Shown here: piece by piece, positions 54,561 to 63,952 of the stretch
How the letters are laid out: each line of letters opens with the position of its first letter
How positions within the stretch are numbered: position 1 is the stretch's first letter
NCBI RefSeq assembly: GCF_002813135.1
Contig: NZ_PHTY01000001.1
Location: 2,687,501-2,751,500 of the forward strand
Length of the DNA: 64,000 bases
Reading direction: 5' to 3'
Origin: Ulvibacter sp. MAR_2010_11
GTDB taxonomy: Bacteria > Bacteroidota > Bacteroidia > Flavobacteriales > Flavobacteriaceae
The notes under the pieces: model-generated
What the model was told of the DNA's origin: nothing
Databases searched by the model: none
The model's input: the letters and a program-made list of their open reading frames with translations, nothing else
Translations under genes and position numbers: made by a program

Positions 54561-57500
54561 TTAAAAAGTAAAGCCCAGTCCGAAGGAATAACGCATTCCT
54601 TCAATTGAGTTGAAAGCGCTAAAAGTACCTCCCAGACCACCCTGACCATTCATCCACAATCCGCCGCCAAAAGAATTATGCCATTTTTCGGAATCTTGAT
54701 TTGGAACCCAAACTTTACCTAAATCCGCTCCCGCATAAAGCCCAATTTGTATTGGAAACAGTTCAATTCGAAACTCATCAAATGCATATCGTATGTCGGC
54801 ACTACCAACCAACGCCGATTTTCCCGAAAAGCGTCTTTCCCTATAACCCCGTAAACCTGTATTGGCCCCTGCATGAACACTTTGATAAAACTCGAAGGAG
54901 TTCCCAAAGTTAAAGGCCGAATTTACAGTAGTTTTAAGAACAAGCTTCTCATTTTTAATCAAGGCGTTGTAAAAGGAGATATTGGATTTTAAATAGCCAA
55001 ACACCCGACTAAAATCTGAAAGGTTATCTGTTACTCCAAGTTTCAAGTCGAATATCATTCCTCGAGATGGACTAAGCGGATTGTCAAAACTGCGATAGCT
55101 ATAAACACCTTCCAGCGTTCCAAAATAGTTAGTTTCGTCTATGATTACCTTTCCGAAATCTTGGAACAGGTTGTTTTGAGAACTGTTAACGGTGATAGCG
55201 TCGAATTTGGTTTGTACTTTAAAGAAACTACCAAAACTTGAGTTTCGGAGTAGGCCAATATTTGCTGAAATGGTTTGTAATCCCAAGCGATTGTATTCGT
55301 AGCCCAATTCATTTTGAGGGTTTCCGGTTTCATTTCCGTAGCCGAAATAATTCACCACATAATTAGGGCTGGTAATGCGTGCACCAATGCTTAAGTTTAA
55401 ATCGCCTATAGAGTTGGCAAATTCTCCCGAATAGTCCAAATCGAAACTAGAAGTATCAAAATAATAACCTGCGGTTAATGCGTGCCGTTTTGAAAAGGGA
55501 TTTCTTTTAAAGCTGTTAATAGTATAAATGAGTTGTACTCCAAGACGAAATCCGTCATCCGGATTGTACCCAAAGGCGGGTCCCACTCGCTTGTCGTCGT
55601 CTATTTGCTTTCTGTAGTCGTAGGTGTTTAACTCGTATAAATCGCTAAATATTAGACTTCCTTTGTTGTTTATTTCAACCGTACTGGGTTTGCTCTCGTA
55701 ATCGTAGACTTTCACCCTTCTTCCTTCATTTATCTTAAAAATATCGTTTCCTTGTCCGCCAATTACACGCACATAGATAAGATCGTCGTCCGTGCCATTC
55801 ACTTCAATAACATCGTTGCCTGCCAGGCCGTAAATCCATAATTCACGTGTCTCGGAATGATTATATGTACGCTGTGTCAATAATGTTCCTTTGCTTCCTT
55901 CGGCGAGACTAAAAGTTCTAACACTGGTATTGCCGTCTGCTAGACGGGTAATTTCGATATAATCGTCCATATCTGTCCCGACAACAGTTTGCAGATTCGC
56001 CAATAAAGAATAATACCGGTCGGCTATGTCTGCTAGTTTTTCTTTTCGTGCTACTAATTTTTCTTTGATGGTTTGCAGTTCTGTGTCTCTTACCGCCTCG
56101 GGAATTGAATTAAAGGCATCTTCTATTACTTCAGGAGTTAATTTTTCCTGAATTAATTTTGCCGCTGCAACCCATTCACTTCTTCCCGATCTTTCCAGCA
56201 AGGCACGGTCTAAAATAATTCCCTCTTCATTGAACCATTGCAAATCACTTAGGTCTTCGTTGTACACATGACGCTGACGAGTTCCGCTAAAAATAGAGCT
56301 TCCCAAGTCGAGAATTTTGGCATCAAAACTCGAAAAGGCGTCGTCTCTGTTTCGGGGAATAGGCACATATACGTTTTTACCATAACTGTTATAATATTCG
56401 GCCCAACGCCAATGATCCGGCTCACGGTCCCAATCGCCTATAAGCATATCGAACAATCGTGAAGTGATGTAGTTTTCTTCATCCACGAACACATCGCCTC
56501 CCTTTCTAATTTTAATAAGAATATCGTCTGTGGTTTCAATATCATCGGGATACATAAAAGTTTGTTCTCCTTCACTCTGCTCGGTAGGGTCAATGGCAAT
56601 TAAATACAACTCGTCTCCGTAGGTATCATTATAATTTCCCAATCGCTTCTGTTTAGGCACATAAAACAATTGTGAATTTGTGTAAAAGATATTTACTGCG
56701 GCAGCCATTTTTGGTATTGCCAAGGGAGCGTAAGGATGTGAGGCCGTATAGAAGTCAATATCGAATACAGGCTGAGCGACTATATCGGTTTTAATCTTGG
56801 ATCCGGCTTCTTCCAAAGTCTTATCCAGTACGATTTTTTGCGAAAAATCCAATGAATTTTTTCCCAGGGCTCGCATGCGATATTCGTTCCCCTTTTTATC
56901 TCTTAAACGAAGAGAGCGATATTCCTTTTGTCCACCTTCTCTTATTACTTCCAAACCGCCATACAAGGTGTCCAGAAGTGCCACGTTGGACGTAACCGGC
57001 GTAGAATAAGCCTCTTTATATCGAGCTCCCCACACCGATTTCAAAAATAAAGACTCGCTGAGACTATCCCTTTTGTAAATAGGAGCTATAGTTGTTTGAG
57101 GAAACTCTGTAGTCAACCCGGTTGTATTGTAATGTTCTATTGGTGAAAAAATCTCCTTTTCATACAAGAGTTTTGGACTGTAATTTTCGCCGACACCGTA
57201 ATAGTGTATCCAGGAAGAACCGTCCTTATAAACATGTAATACAGCAAAACCTTGCGAACCCGTAGCAAACAAACCATCTTTACCTAAGGAAACTCCACCG
57301 CCTTTCGATCCCGAACCACTCACAACCTGTTTGAATCCGTCTCTTTCAATGTATTGCAGATTATGTTCGTGTCCCGAAACAAATACCAATCGGTCGCTGT
57401 TTTTTGCTACTGCAGCAAGCTCATTCATTAAATTATTATACAGTTCGTTATATCTGTCCTGAATAGAAACTCCACCCTGAGATCTAATTTGAACTACCAA

Positions 57501-58271
57501 TGAAGACAAAAAAGGCAAAGGCCAATTCCCTTGTGTAGGATAAAGATGCTTACGAGCATTGAAATATCCGCCATGGGTCCCGTTGGTAAACATTGGGTGG
57601 TGCATGGCAAAGACAATGGTTTTATTTTGGTGTTTTTCAAGTTCGGTTTCGATCTCAATAAAAAGCTTTTCTCTGGACTTAATTTCACAAGATTCATTGA
57701 TGGTAGGGTGAACATCCCAGTTTTCAAGATACCACTGAGTATCAATCATAATAAGTTGAATATTATCTGTGACCGAAATACTTTTCAACGGACAGCCATT
57801 GGTAGGCTGAAATACCTGGCGATCCTTAAGTTTCAATTCGAAATACTGCTCCTCACGTTTTAATCCTATTAAGCCTTCGCTGTACCAGTCGTGATTCCCG
57901 GGAATAAAAAATACTTGTCCGTCATAATCCTTAACAGCATTGTATTGAGCGTCCAGGCGATACTCGGATGCTATGCGGTCGGGATGACCTTCGGGTGGCA
58001 TTCCGGACGGATAAATATTATCTCCTAAAAACAAGGCGTAGTTCCCAACGGTGTTTTCAGTTTTTAAATAATTTTGAAGCGCTTTTAATCCGTCGCTCAT
58101 CCCCCCAATTTCAGAATATCCTGCATCTCCAACGAGATAAAAAGTTTTTTCAACTTCTCTATCGGAAGGTTTTATGGTAATGAGACCCCGTTCGAAATAT
58201 TGAGTATCGACGGAAGCGCAGGAGTATAAAAAAATTGAAAAAAGTAAAGCGTATATTCTCTTTTTATGCAT
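54561..58271 (-). CDS. Giant lipoprotein: intact metallophosphoesterase, kinase-like segment, Omp85-like barrel (paralog C)
   Basis: A 1,236-residue lipoprotein (MHKKRIYALLFSIFLYSCAS, lipid Cys18). It has a complete purple-acid-phosphatase-like set: GDAG (48-51), GDNIYP (83-88), GNHDW (125-129), MHHPMFTNG (223-231) and GHEHN (300-304). The middle carries MLIGDWDREPDHWRW (near 609) and PIPRNRDDAFSSFDA, then Gly/Asp repeats (GLAGNDVIEVNG, IGGQGNDIFKI) and a barrel with GANTGLRGYRERRFSGKSAL. The frame opens at 58301, but the ATG at 58271 precedes the lipoprotein signal directly. It is the only one of the three paralogs that should be an active phosphoesterase. First gene of its two-gene unit. 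Confidence 0.82.
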   Translation of the reverse strand: MHKKRIYALLFSIFLYSCASVDTQYFERGLITIKPSDREVEKTFYLVGDAGYSEIGGMSDGLKALQNYLKTENTVGNYALFLGDNIYPSGMPPEGHPDRIASEYRLDAQYNAVKDYDGQVFFIPGNHDWYSEGLIGLKREEQYFELKLKDRQVFQPTNGCPLKSISVTDNIQLIMIDTQWYLENWDVHPTINESCEIKSREKLFIEIETELEKHQNKTIVFAMHHPMFTNGTHGGYFNARKHLYPTQGNWPLPFLSSLVVQIRSQGGVSIQDRYNELYNNLMNELAAVAKNSDRLVFVSGHEHNLQYIERDGFKQVVSGSGSKGGGVSLGKDGLFATGSQGFAVLHVYKDGSSWIHYYGVGENYSPKLLYEKEIFSPIEHYNTTGLTTEFPQTTIAPIYKRDSLSESLFLKSVWGARYKEAYSTPVTSNVALLDTLYGGLEVIREGGQKEYRSLRLRDKKGNEYRMRALGKNSLDFSQKIVLDKTLEEAGSKIKTDIVAQPVFDIDFYTASHPYAPLAIPKMAAAVNIFYTNSQLFYVPKQKRLGNYNDTYGDELYLIAIDPTEQSEGEQTFMYPDDIETTDDILIKIRKGGDVFVDEENYITSRLFDMLIGDWDREPDHWRWAEYYNSYGKNVYVPIPRNRDDAFSSFDAKILDLGSSIFSGTRQRHVYNEDLSDLQWFNEEGIILDRALLERSGRSEWVAAAKLIQEKLTPEVIEDAFNSIPEAVRDTELQTIKEKLVARKEKLADIADRYYSLLANLQTVVGTDMDDYIEITRLADGNTSVRTFSLAEGSKGTLLTQRTYNHSETRELWIYGLAGNDVIEVNGTDDDLIYVRVIGGQGNDIFKINEGRRVKVYDYESKPSTVEINNKGSLIFSDLYELNTYDYRKQIDDDKRVGPAFGYNPDDGFRLGVQLIYTINSFKRNPFSKRHALTAGYYFDTSSFDLDYSGEFANSIGDLNLSIGARITSPNYVVNYFGYGNETGNPQNELGYEYNRLGLQTISANIGLLRNSSFGSFFKVQTKFDAITVNSSQNNLFQDFGKVIIDETNYFGTLEGVYSYRSFDNPLSPSRGMIFDLKLGVTDNLSDFSRVFGYLKSNISFYNALIKNEKLVLKTTVNSAFNFGNSFEFYQSVHAGANTGLRGYRERRFSGKSALVGSADIRYAFDEFRIELFPIQIGLYAGADLGKVWVPNQDSEKWHNSFGGGLWMNGQGGLGGTFSAFNSIEGMRYSFGLGFTF

Positions 58272-58419
58272 AAAATAAACGTTGTCGTAAGAAGTTAACA
58301 ATTTAAAGATTATAAATGATAACCTATTGTCACAAAAAGTTATAATGCTGTTAATTTTCTATAGAACTGAATCTTTGGAGATTTAATTTTTAGTAATTTG
58401 GTTGCATAATTAAAGAGAC

Positions 58420-59649
58420 ATGAGCGATATTATAAAAGCAACCGATAATTTTATACTTACCCTATTTAAAGAGAAGCTTCCCCACACATTTGTTTACCAT
58501 AATTACACACATACAAAACGTGTTTTTAAGAGTATCAATGAAATTATAAAAGATGCTTCCAACGTTTCAGAAAAAGAAGCCCAAATTTTACAACTTGCGG
58601 CACTTTTGCACGATTCCGGATATACTGTCACACGTGAAGGTCATGAAGAAGAGGGTGTAAAAATTGCTCGTGAGTTTTTGGAGTCTCAGAAAGTAGATAA
58701 AGAGATTGTGGATGGTGTTGAGAAATGTATTATGGCTACCAAGTTTAAAGGTACCCCTAATAATAAATTAGAGGAAATAATAAGAGATGCCGATGCTTCA
58801 CATTTCGGCAAGGATTATTTTGAAGAAGCCAGCGAGTTTTTGCGTCAAGAATACCAATTACAGAATATTCATAATTATTCGGCCAGGGATTGGAGAAACG
58901 AAAACATTAATGTGCTTATAGAACAACACCAGTATTACAGTGATTACGCTTTAAAGAATTGGCAACCGGTTAAGGAAAAGAATCTTGCAAAGCTTATGAA
59001 AGGCAAGAAAAAGGATAGGAAAAAGCTAAAAACCGAACAGCTAAAGGCACAATATAAAGCAGATGCCAAAAACAGCAGCCCCGAACGCGGTATTCAAACT
59101 TTTTACCGTGTAGCCCTTAGAAATCATATAAAACTAAGTGATATTGCCGATACAAAGGCTAATATTTTGCTTTCGGTGAATGCCATTATCATCTCCTTGG
59201 TACTTGCCAACCTATTATCGAAATTGGATACCAACCCGTTTTTAATAATTCCTTCTGCGGTTTTTGTAGTTTCGAGTACGGTAACTATGATATTGGCAGT
59301 TATTGCTACACGCCCTAATGTTACCAGAGGAGAGTTTACAAAGGAAGATGTAGAAAACAAGAGTGTGAATCTTACTTTCTTCGGGAACTTTCACAAAATG
59401 GAACTTTCCCAATTTCAATGGGCTATTACCGAATTGTTAAAAGACAGAGATTATGTGTATTCTTCGTTGACGAAAGATCTTTACTTTTTAGGGAAGGTGT
59501 TGGATAGAAAATACAGAATTCTACGTTTAACCTATACCATATTTGTAATTGGGATCATTGTTTCAATTATTGCATTCGCTATTTCATTTGGAATGACCGA
59601 GCAAACGATTGAAGAGGTAACTAAAACAATAGCCGACCCAACTGCTTAG
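58420..59649 (+). CDS. HD-domain protein with C-terminal Pycsar-type membrane effector domain (PycTM, DUF5706)
   Basis: A 409-residue protein. The N-terminal HD phosphohydrolase domain (about 10-180) has His27/His31 (VYHNYTHTKR), His64-Asp65 (LLHDSGY) and a late Asp in IRDADASHFG (about 121-130). A basic linker (190-222) leads to the Pycsar system effector family domain (about 222-400): GIQTFYRVALRNHIKLSDIA (224-243), DTKANILLSVNAIIISLVLA (244-263) and three membrane segments (about 248-268, 274-296, 368-390). PycTM effectors are activated by cyclic UMP or CMP in phage defence. No cyclase gene is next to it, and the fused HD domain suggests signal removal or a housekeeping role. Stops overlap the GAF gene by 4 nt. 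Confidence 0.88.
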   Translation: MSDIIKATDNFILTLFKEKLPHTFVYHNYTHTKRVFKSINEIIKDASNVSEKEAQILQLAALLHDSGYTVTREGHEEEGVKIAREFLESQKVDKEIVDGVEKCIMATKFKGTPNNKLEEIIRDADASHFGKDYFEEASEFLRQEYQLQNIHNYSARDWRNENINVLIEQHQYYSDYALKNWQPVKEKNLAKLMKGKKKDRKKLKTEQLKAQYKADAKNSSPERGIQTFYRVALRNHIKLSDIADTKANILLSVNAIIISLVLANLLSKLDTNPFLIIPSAVFVVSSTVTMILAVIATRPNVTRGEFTKEDVENKSVNLTFFGNFHKMELSQFQWAITELLKDRDYVYSSLTKDLYFLGKVLDRKYRILRLTYTIFVIGIIVSIIAFAISFGMTEQTIEEVTKTIADPTA

Positions 59650-62024
59650 GAGCTAATCTGTTTCAATAAATCATCGTAGGTGTAATATTCCTTAGCGTCG
59701 TCTTTCTCTTTGGTGTACAAGACGCTAACTCGTATGGCTTTAAGACCTGTTACGCCTTGGAGATCTTCGACCTTAACTATTTCGGCATCGTCTACCAATT
59801 GTCTTTTCGATTGTAAGAAACCAATATATTTCATGTATTCCTTCTCATCTTCTTTTTGCGAGTACACGATTGTAATTTTCCCAGGTTGGGTAATACGCTC
59901 TTCGGTTCCTTTTACGAAGGCCTTGTCAACTCGTTTTTTAATAACCTCATAACGTGCGTTATAGGTGCCGTCAACATCAAAACGCTTTTCATCCATCCTA
60001 AATCGCAATGACAATGACGAGCTAAAAGCCAAAATCATTGATGATACGTCTAAAGGGATTGGGAGTTGTTCTTTCAGCTTGTAAAAACTATTCTCCATTT
60101 CACACATTACCTGTAGTTGCCATAACCTGAGGTTGTACAAATACACTTTGTTGAAGGTATTATTCTTGGTAATCGACTCTCCGATATATAAATTATGTTC
60201 TACACCATCGGTTTTAAAACGCTCAAAATAATGAGGATACATCCACTGAGCATCAGCTTGTTTGCTATCTAATATTGAAGCCATTCGCCGGTTAATCAAC
60301 ATCACCGATTCGTCATAGTCTTTACGGTGTTTGTATATAAATCCTTTGGTATCGTCTACTAATTCGTAATACTCATCTACCAAAGCTTCCAACTTTTTAT
60401 TTTTTGTCTTTAGGTGCGCGTATACAGGCAGGATGTCTTTTCGTAAAAAATCTAGGACTGAGCGTTCGCTGTCTACCTGCAGATGATCGTCCACTTCTTT
60501 TAAATAATTTTTAATTCTGAAATCTATTTGCTCATAGATTGGAAGGGGTTCCAATTTATAGATACGGCGTATTATTTTCTGTACATGCTTCAATTGTAGC
60601 ATTAAATCTTTTTGAGTAGCCAAATTTCTGGCATCCGAAGAACCGTTTATATCTATTTGACCATATAAAGGATATACATCCTGAAAGACTATTTCTCTAA
60701 ATGCCAGCGTCTGACCGTTCTGTTGTGCTCGTAGCACCCGCTCGGCTTCTTTCTTAAATTTCCAATGCACACTGGGGTGAATAGAGGTGCACTCGCTCTG
60801 AATTAATAATTCAATTTCATTTTCTGCTTTTTCTTTGGAGCGTTTTACCGAATCCACTAAAAATGGCATGATATCGTGCAACTTATTTGCATTAATGGTA
60901 TTTAAATCATTAGGATTGGGAGATACAATTTCAATTATCCCCATCACTTTGCCATCGGCCACTATTGAACTTATGATAGCACTCTCTATACCCTGCTCGA
61001 ACAGCGATTTATACAATACATTTGTAGGGTACAGTTTGTGGTATTTTGCTATATCGGTAATGCAATAAAATTCATGCTTTTTGAATAAATAATTATAGGA
61101 ACGATTGCACAAAGCCCCGTTGCTCATCTCAACGGCCTTTCCGTTTAAAATGTAGCTTTTTGCTTGAAAAAGTTGTGGTACTTGCTCTAAAGTTGATTCT
61201 TCATCGTTAAACAGTGTGTAGCCTACATTTAAGTCGGGTAAATTAAAAATAGCCCTAATAATAGCCTGAAAGTCGTTTACAAAATGTTCATCCTTTTCGT
61301 CCTCTTTTAAAAGGTTGGCTTTAAAATTGGACAGCGCGACATCGGTGGTGGCATCATACATATTTGCTATTACAAACCCTTTAAATATCCAACTTTCGGG
61401 TGGAAATTTCTCTCTCCAAACGTTTATATTATTGAAGTTTTCCAACAACTCCGATAGGTCTTCAGGGGTAATTTCCTTAGCCCTCGAGGTCTTTTCAATT
61501 TCAACAAAATCGGCGTTGTATAAAATTTTATAATGTCTAACAATTCCTTGGGCATCGGGAATGTTGTAATAAAACGGTCTTCTGAAATCTACCCGATATC
61601 CGTAATAGGCATTTAAAATTATACTACATCCCATGATATAGGCCTGCTCTTCATCGAAATCTGAAAACTCTAACTTAAAATCAAATCCTGCTTCGGCTGT
61701 TATCTTTTTAAAACGATTAGTAGATTTAAAAACAAAATACTGATAAGGAATGGTTGCTACTTTAATTTCATTTTCTTGTAAAACAATTGAAAACAGGTCT
61801 TCCAGAACCAAATCTATTTCAGCTTGATGCTTAAGCAACTCTTTTTCGTTTAAAAAGCCTTCTGAAAGCTTCGGATTCTTTTTAGCAATGTCCAAAACAC
61901 GATTAGCTCTTTGCTTCACCAATTCATTTTTGGAAGAAAGATTCACTTCGTATTTTTCAAATAATTTCGAAAAACTTATTTTAATCAGTAATGGAAAATC
62001 TCCCTGTTCAATTTTCATTTTCAA
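59646..62024 (-). CDS. GAF domain-containing protein, large, of unknown function
   Basis: A 792-residue soluble protein. A GAF-like domain is seen at about 270-400 (FNLPDLNVGYTLF, GIESAIISSIVADGKVMGII, EIVSPNPNDLN). After it lies FREIVFQDVYPLYGQIDING (about 451-470) with SSDARNLATQKDLMLQL, a motif I know only from other large GAF proteins of Bacteroidota. The flanks are mostly helical. There is no kinase, cyclase or phosphodiesterase motif, so it probably senses a small ligand and acts through a partner. It is convergent with the HD-PycTM gene, sharing four bases at the stops. Confidence 0.72.
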   Translation of the reverse strand: MKMKIEQGDFPLLIKISFSKLFEKYEVNLSSKNELVKQRANRVLDIAKKNPKLSEGFLNEKELLKHQAEIDLVLEDLFSIVLQENEIKVATIPYQYFVFKSTNRFKKITAEAGFDFKLEFSDFDEEQAYIMGCSIILNAYYGYRVDFRRPFYYNIPDAQGIVRHYKILYNADFVEIEKTSRAKEITPEDLSELLENFNNINVWREKFPPESWIFKGFVIANMYDATTDVALSNFKANLLKEDEKDEHFVNDFQAIIRAIFNLPDLNVGYTLFNDEESTLEQVPQLFQAKSYILNGKAVEMSNGALCNRSYNYLFKKHEFYCITDIAKYHKLYPTNVLYKSLFEQGIESAIISSIVADGKVMGIIEIVSPNPNDLNTINANKLHDIMPFLVDSVKRSKEKAENEIELLIQSECTSIHPSVHWKFKKEAERVLRAQQNGQTLAFREIVFQDVYPLYGQIDINGSSDARNLATQKDLMLQLKHVQKIIRRIYKLEPLPIYEQIDFRIKNYLKEVDDHLQVDSERSVLDFLRKDILPVYAHLKTKNKKLEALVDEYYELVDDTKGFIYKHRKDYDESVMLINRRMASILDSKQADAQWMYPHYFERFKTDGVEHNLYIGESITKNNTFNKVYLYNLRLWQLQVMCEMENSFYKLKEQLPIPLDVSSMILAFSSSLSLRFRMDEKRFDVDGTYNARYEVIKKRVDKAFVKGTEERITQPGKITIVYSQKEDEKEYMKYIGFLQSKRQLVDDAEIVKVEDLQGVTGLKAIRVSVLYTKEKDDAKEYYTYDDLLKQISS

Positions 62025-62130
62025 CGATTTGGAAGTATAAATTTAATCAATTATAATAATGAAAGTCCCATATAAAAAGGATTTAACAATAATTTGAGGA
62101 GAGTATTTTTTTTTCAGAAAAAATTGTTCC

Positions 62131-62138
62131 TATTTTTG
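62131..62138 (+). promoter_or_regulatory. Probable -7 element of the TlpA-like gene
   Basis: Perfect TATTTTTG (62131-62138), 20 nt before the ATG. The -33 position is a T-rich run and not a clear TTG. Confidence 0.45.
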
Positions 62139-62158
62139 TTTCCATTAAAATCCCAGTT

Positions 62159-63271
62159 ATGAGACGCCTATTTCCTGTTTTTATTACACTTTTAATAATT
62201 TCTTGTCAGAAAGACTCAAATTCCTTTTCTGTAACAGGTGTTGCCGAAGGATTCGCAGACGGTACTCCAATTTATGTATATGAAGTAACCGACAGTCAGC
62301 CGCAAGTAATAGACACACTAACCATAACTGAAGAAAAATTTGAAGCCATGTATCCAAAAAGTGAGGTACTAAGCATCAATTACCTTCGAATAGGCGAAAA
62401 CAACTCATCTATTGTCTATTTCCCCGAAAACGAAGATTTAAAAGTTACCCTATACAAAGACAGCCTTGCAAGTTCTTATGTTTCGGGAAGCAAGCAAAAC
62501 GATGCCTACACTGCTTTTTCGAAGAAAATCAGATATTTTAATGCAGTAAAGCAGACCAATATGGAACGCTTTAATGCGGCGAGAAATGAACAGGACAATA
62601 TGCTGGTTACTCAAATTCAGAAAGAGAACATGGCAATCGTGCAGGAAGAGACAAATTATAAAAAGCAATTTGCACTCGACAACAACAACTCTCTCTTCTC
62701 GGTGATGTTAATGAGTGAAATGCTGGGAAGAAAAGAAATTAGCTTTGACGATGCCGATGTATTTGTGAAATCGCTGAGTCCAAAAGTCGCGGCGCTCGCA
62801 GTTTCTTCGAATCTGCAAGCAATGATTACCAATGCCAAAAAAGCAGAAGTAGGATCGGTGGCTCCCGATTTTTCTGCGCCTACACCCACAGGTGAAATAT
62901 TGGCGCTTACTGATGTCTTAGGAAAATACACCATCATAGACTTCTGGGCATCCTGGTGTAAACCATGTCGAATGGAAAACCCGAATGTGGTAAATGTCTA
63001 TAACCAATACCACGATAAAGGACTTAATATTATAAGTGTTTCCTTAGATAAGGACGATCAAAAAGATCGTTGGATAAAAGCTATAAAAGACGACAAAATG
63101 GATTGGTATCACGTTTCAAATCTTAAATTCTGGAACGATCCTATTGCCAGAATGTATAATATTCGTGCCATTCCGGCAACATTCCTGTTAGACGAAAACG
63201 GAACCATCATCGCTAAAGATTTACGCGGACCGGCCTTAGGGGCGAAAATTGCTTCCTTGTTAGGACAATAA
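62159..63271 (+). CDS. TlpA-like thiol-disulfide lipoprotein with N-terminal DUF4369-like domain
   Basis: A 370-residue lipoprotein: MRRLFPVFITLLIISCQKDS, lipid Cys16. The N-terminal half (about 20-130; FSVTGVAEGFADGTPIYVYE) is like DUF4369, then a helical linker, and the C-terminal half is an AhpC/TSA-thioredoxin domain (about 230-370) with the redox pair in DFWASWCKPCRMENPNV (about 261-277; Cys267 and Cys270 approximately) and the cis-Pro in RAIPATFLLDENG. It probably reduces or oxidises disulfides in the periplasm. It ends immediately next to the convergent SIMPL gene. Confidence 0.9.
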   Translation: MRRLFPVFITLLIISCQKDSNSFSVTGVAEGFADGTPIYVYEVTDSQPQVIDTLTITEEKFEAMYPKSEVLSINYLRIGENNSSIVYFPENEDLKVTLYKDSLASSYVSGSKQNDAYTAFSKKIRYFNAVKQTNMERFNAARNEQDNMLVTQIQKENMAIVQEETNYKKQFALDNNNSLFSVMLMSEMLGRKEISFDDADVFVKSLSPKVAALAVSSNLQAMITNAKKAEVGSVAPDFSAPTPTGEILALTDVLGKYTIIDFWASWCKPCRMENPNVVNVYNQYHDKGLNIISVSLDKDDQKDRWIKAIKDDKMDWYHVSNLKFWNDPIARMYNIRAIPATFLLDENGTIIAKDLRGPALGAKIASLLGQ

Positions 63272-63952
63272 TTAATTCAACAGAAAGCTTACATTAACCG
63301 TCAATCGAATTTCCATTTCACCGGGAGCAATTGTTTGTTGATCTCCACTGCTTTCTTGTGCCATCATAGCCGATTTATACATGGGTTGTGGAAAAGTAGA
63401 GGCCTGAAATTCACTTATGGAAACTGCTTTACCTATGGACTGATTTAATACCGAGGCGTATTCTTCGGCCTTCATTTTGGCATTGGCAACAGCTTTTTTA
63501 CGTGCTTCCGATTCGAGTGAAGCCTTTTTGGAGCTTTCAAAAGAAATTCCGTCAATTCGATTTATACCGGTCTCCAATAAACCATTCATCAGACTTTCAT
63601 ATTTGGAAAGATCTTTAAGCTTAATTGAAATTGACTGATTGGCAGCGTAGGTATACGTCTTGGTGTTGTATTCGTAATTTTTATTTAACTGAATATACTC
63701 GGTCTTAACGTATTTGTTGTCAATTCCCATCGATTTAATAAAGGCAAATACACTGTTTACTACCCGGTCATTTTCCTGCTTTAACTCCTTCGGATTTTTC
63801 CCCGTATTTTCTACTCGAACCGTAATGTTTACCTCATCGGGGACCACATATACAATTCCTTCTCCGGTAACATCGACAGTTGCTTCAGGTTTGGTTTGTC
63901 CGGTCATAATTAGTGTCGTAAATAAAATTAATAGTGTGCAAATCTTTTTCAT
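63272..63952 (-). CDS. SIMPL domain (DUF541) exported protein
   Basis: A 226-residue protein with a signal peptide (1-18, ending LIMTGQ). The mature part matches the SIMPL/DUF541 family: VDVTGEGIVYVVPDEVNITV (about 26-45), RVENTGKNPKEL (about 46-57), INRIDGISFESSKKASLESE (about 129-148) and ARKKAVANAKMKAEEYASVL (about 149-168). Members are periplasmic or outer-membrane-associated proteins of uncertain function, some of which form ring-like assemblies. The stop is directly adjacent to that of the TlpA-like gene on the other strand. Confidence 0.88.
   Translation of the reverse strand: MKKICTLLILFTTLIMTGQTKPEATVDVTGEGIVYVVPDEVNITVRVENTGKNPKELKQENDRVVNSVFAFIKSMGIDNKYVKTEYIQLNKNYEYNTKTYTYAANQSISIKLKDLSKYESLMNGLLETGINRIDGISFESSKKASLESEARKKAVANAKMKAEEYASVLNQSIGKAVSISEFQASTFPQPMYKSAMMAQESSGDQQTIAPGEMEIRLTVNVSFLLN

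Noticed and set aside
58420-59649. Complete Pycsar phage-defence operon
   Set aside because: Only an effector-type domain is present; neighbours are an Omp85-type lipoprotein and a GAF protein, with no uridylate or cytidylate cyclase motif.
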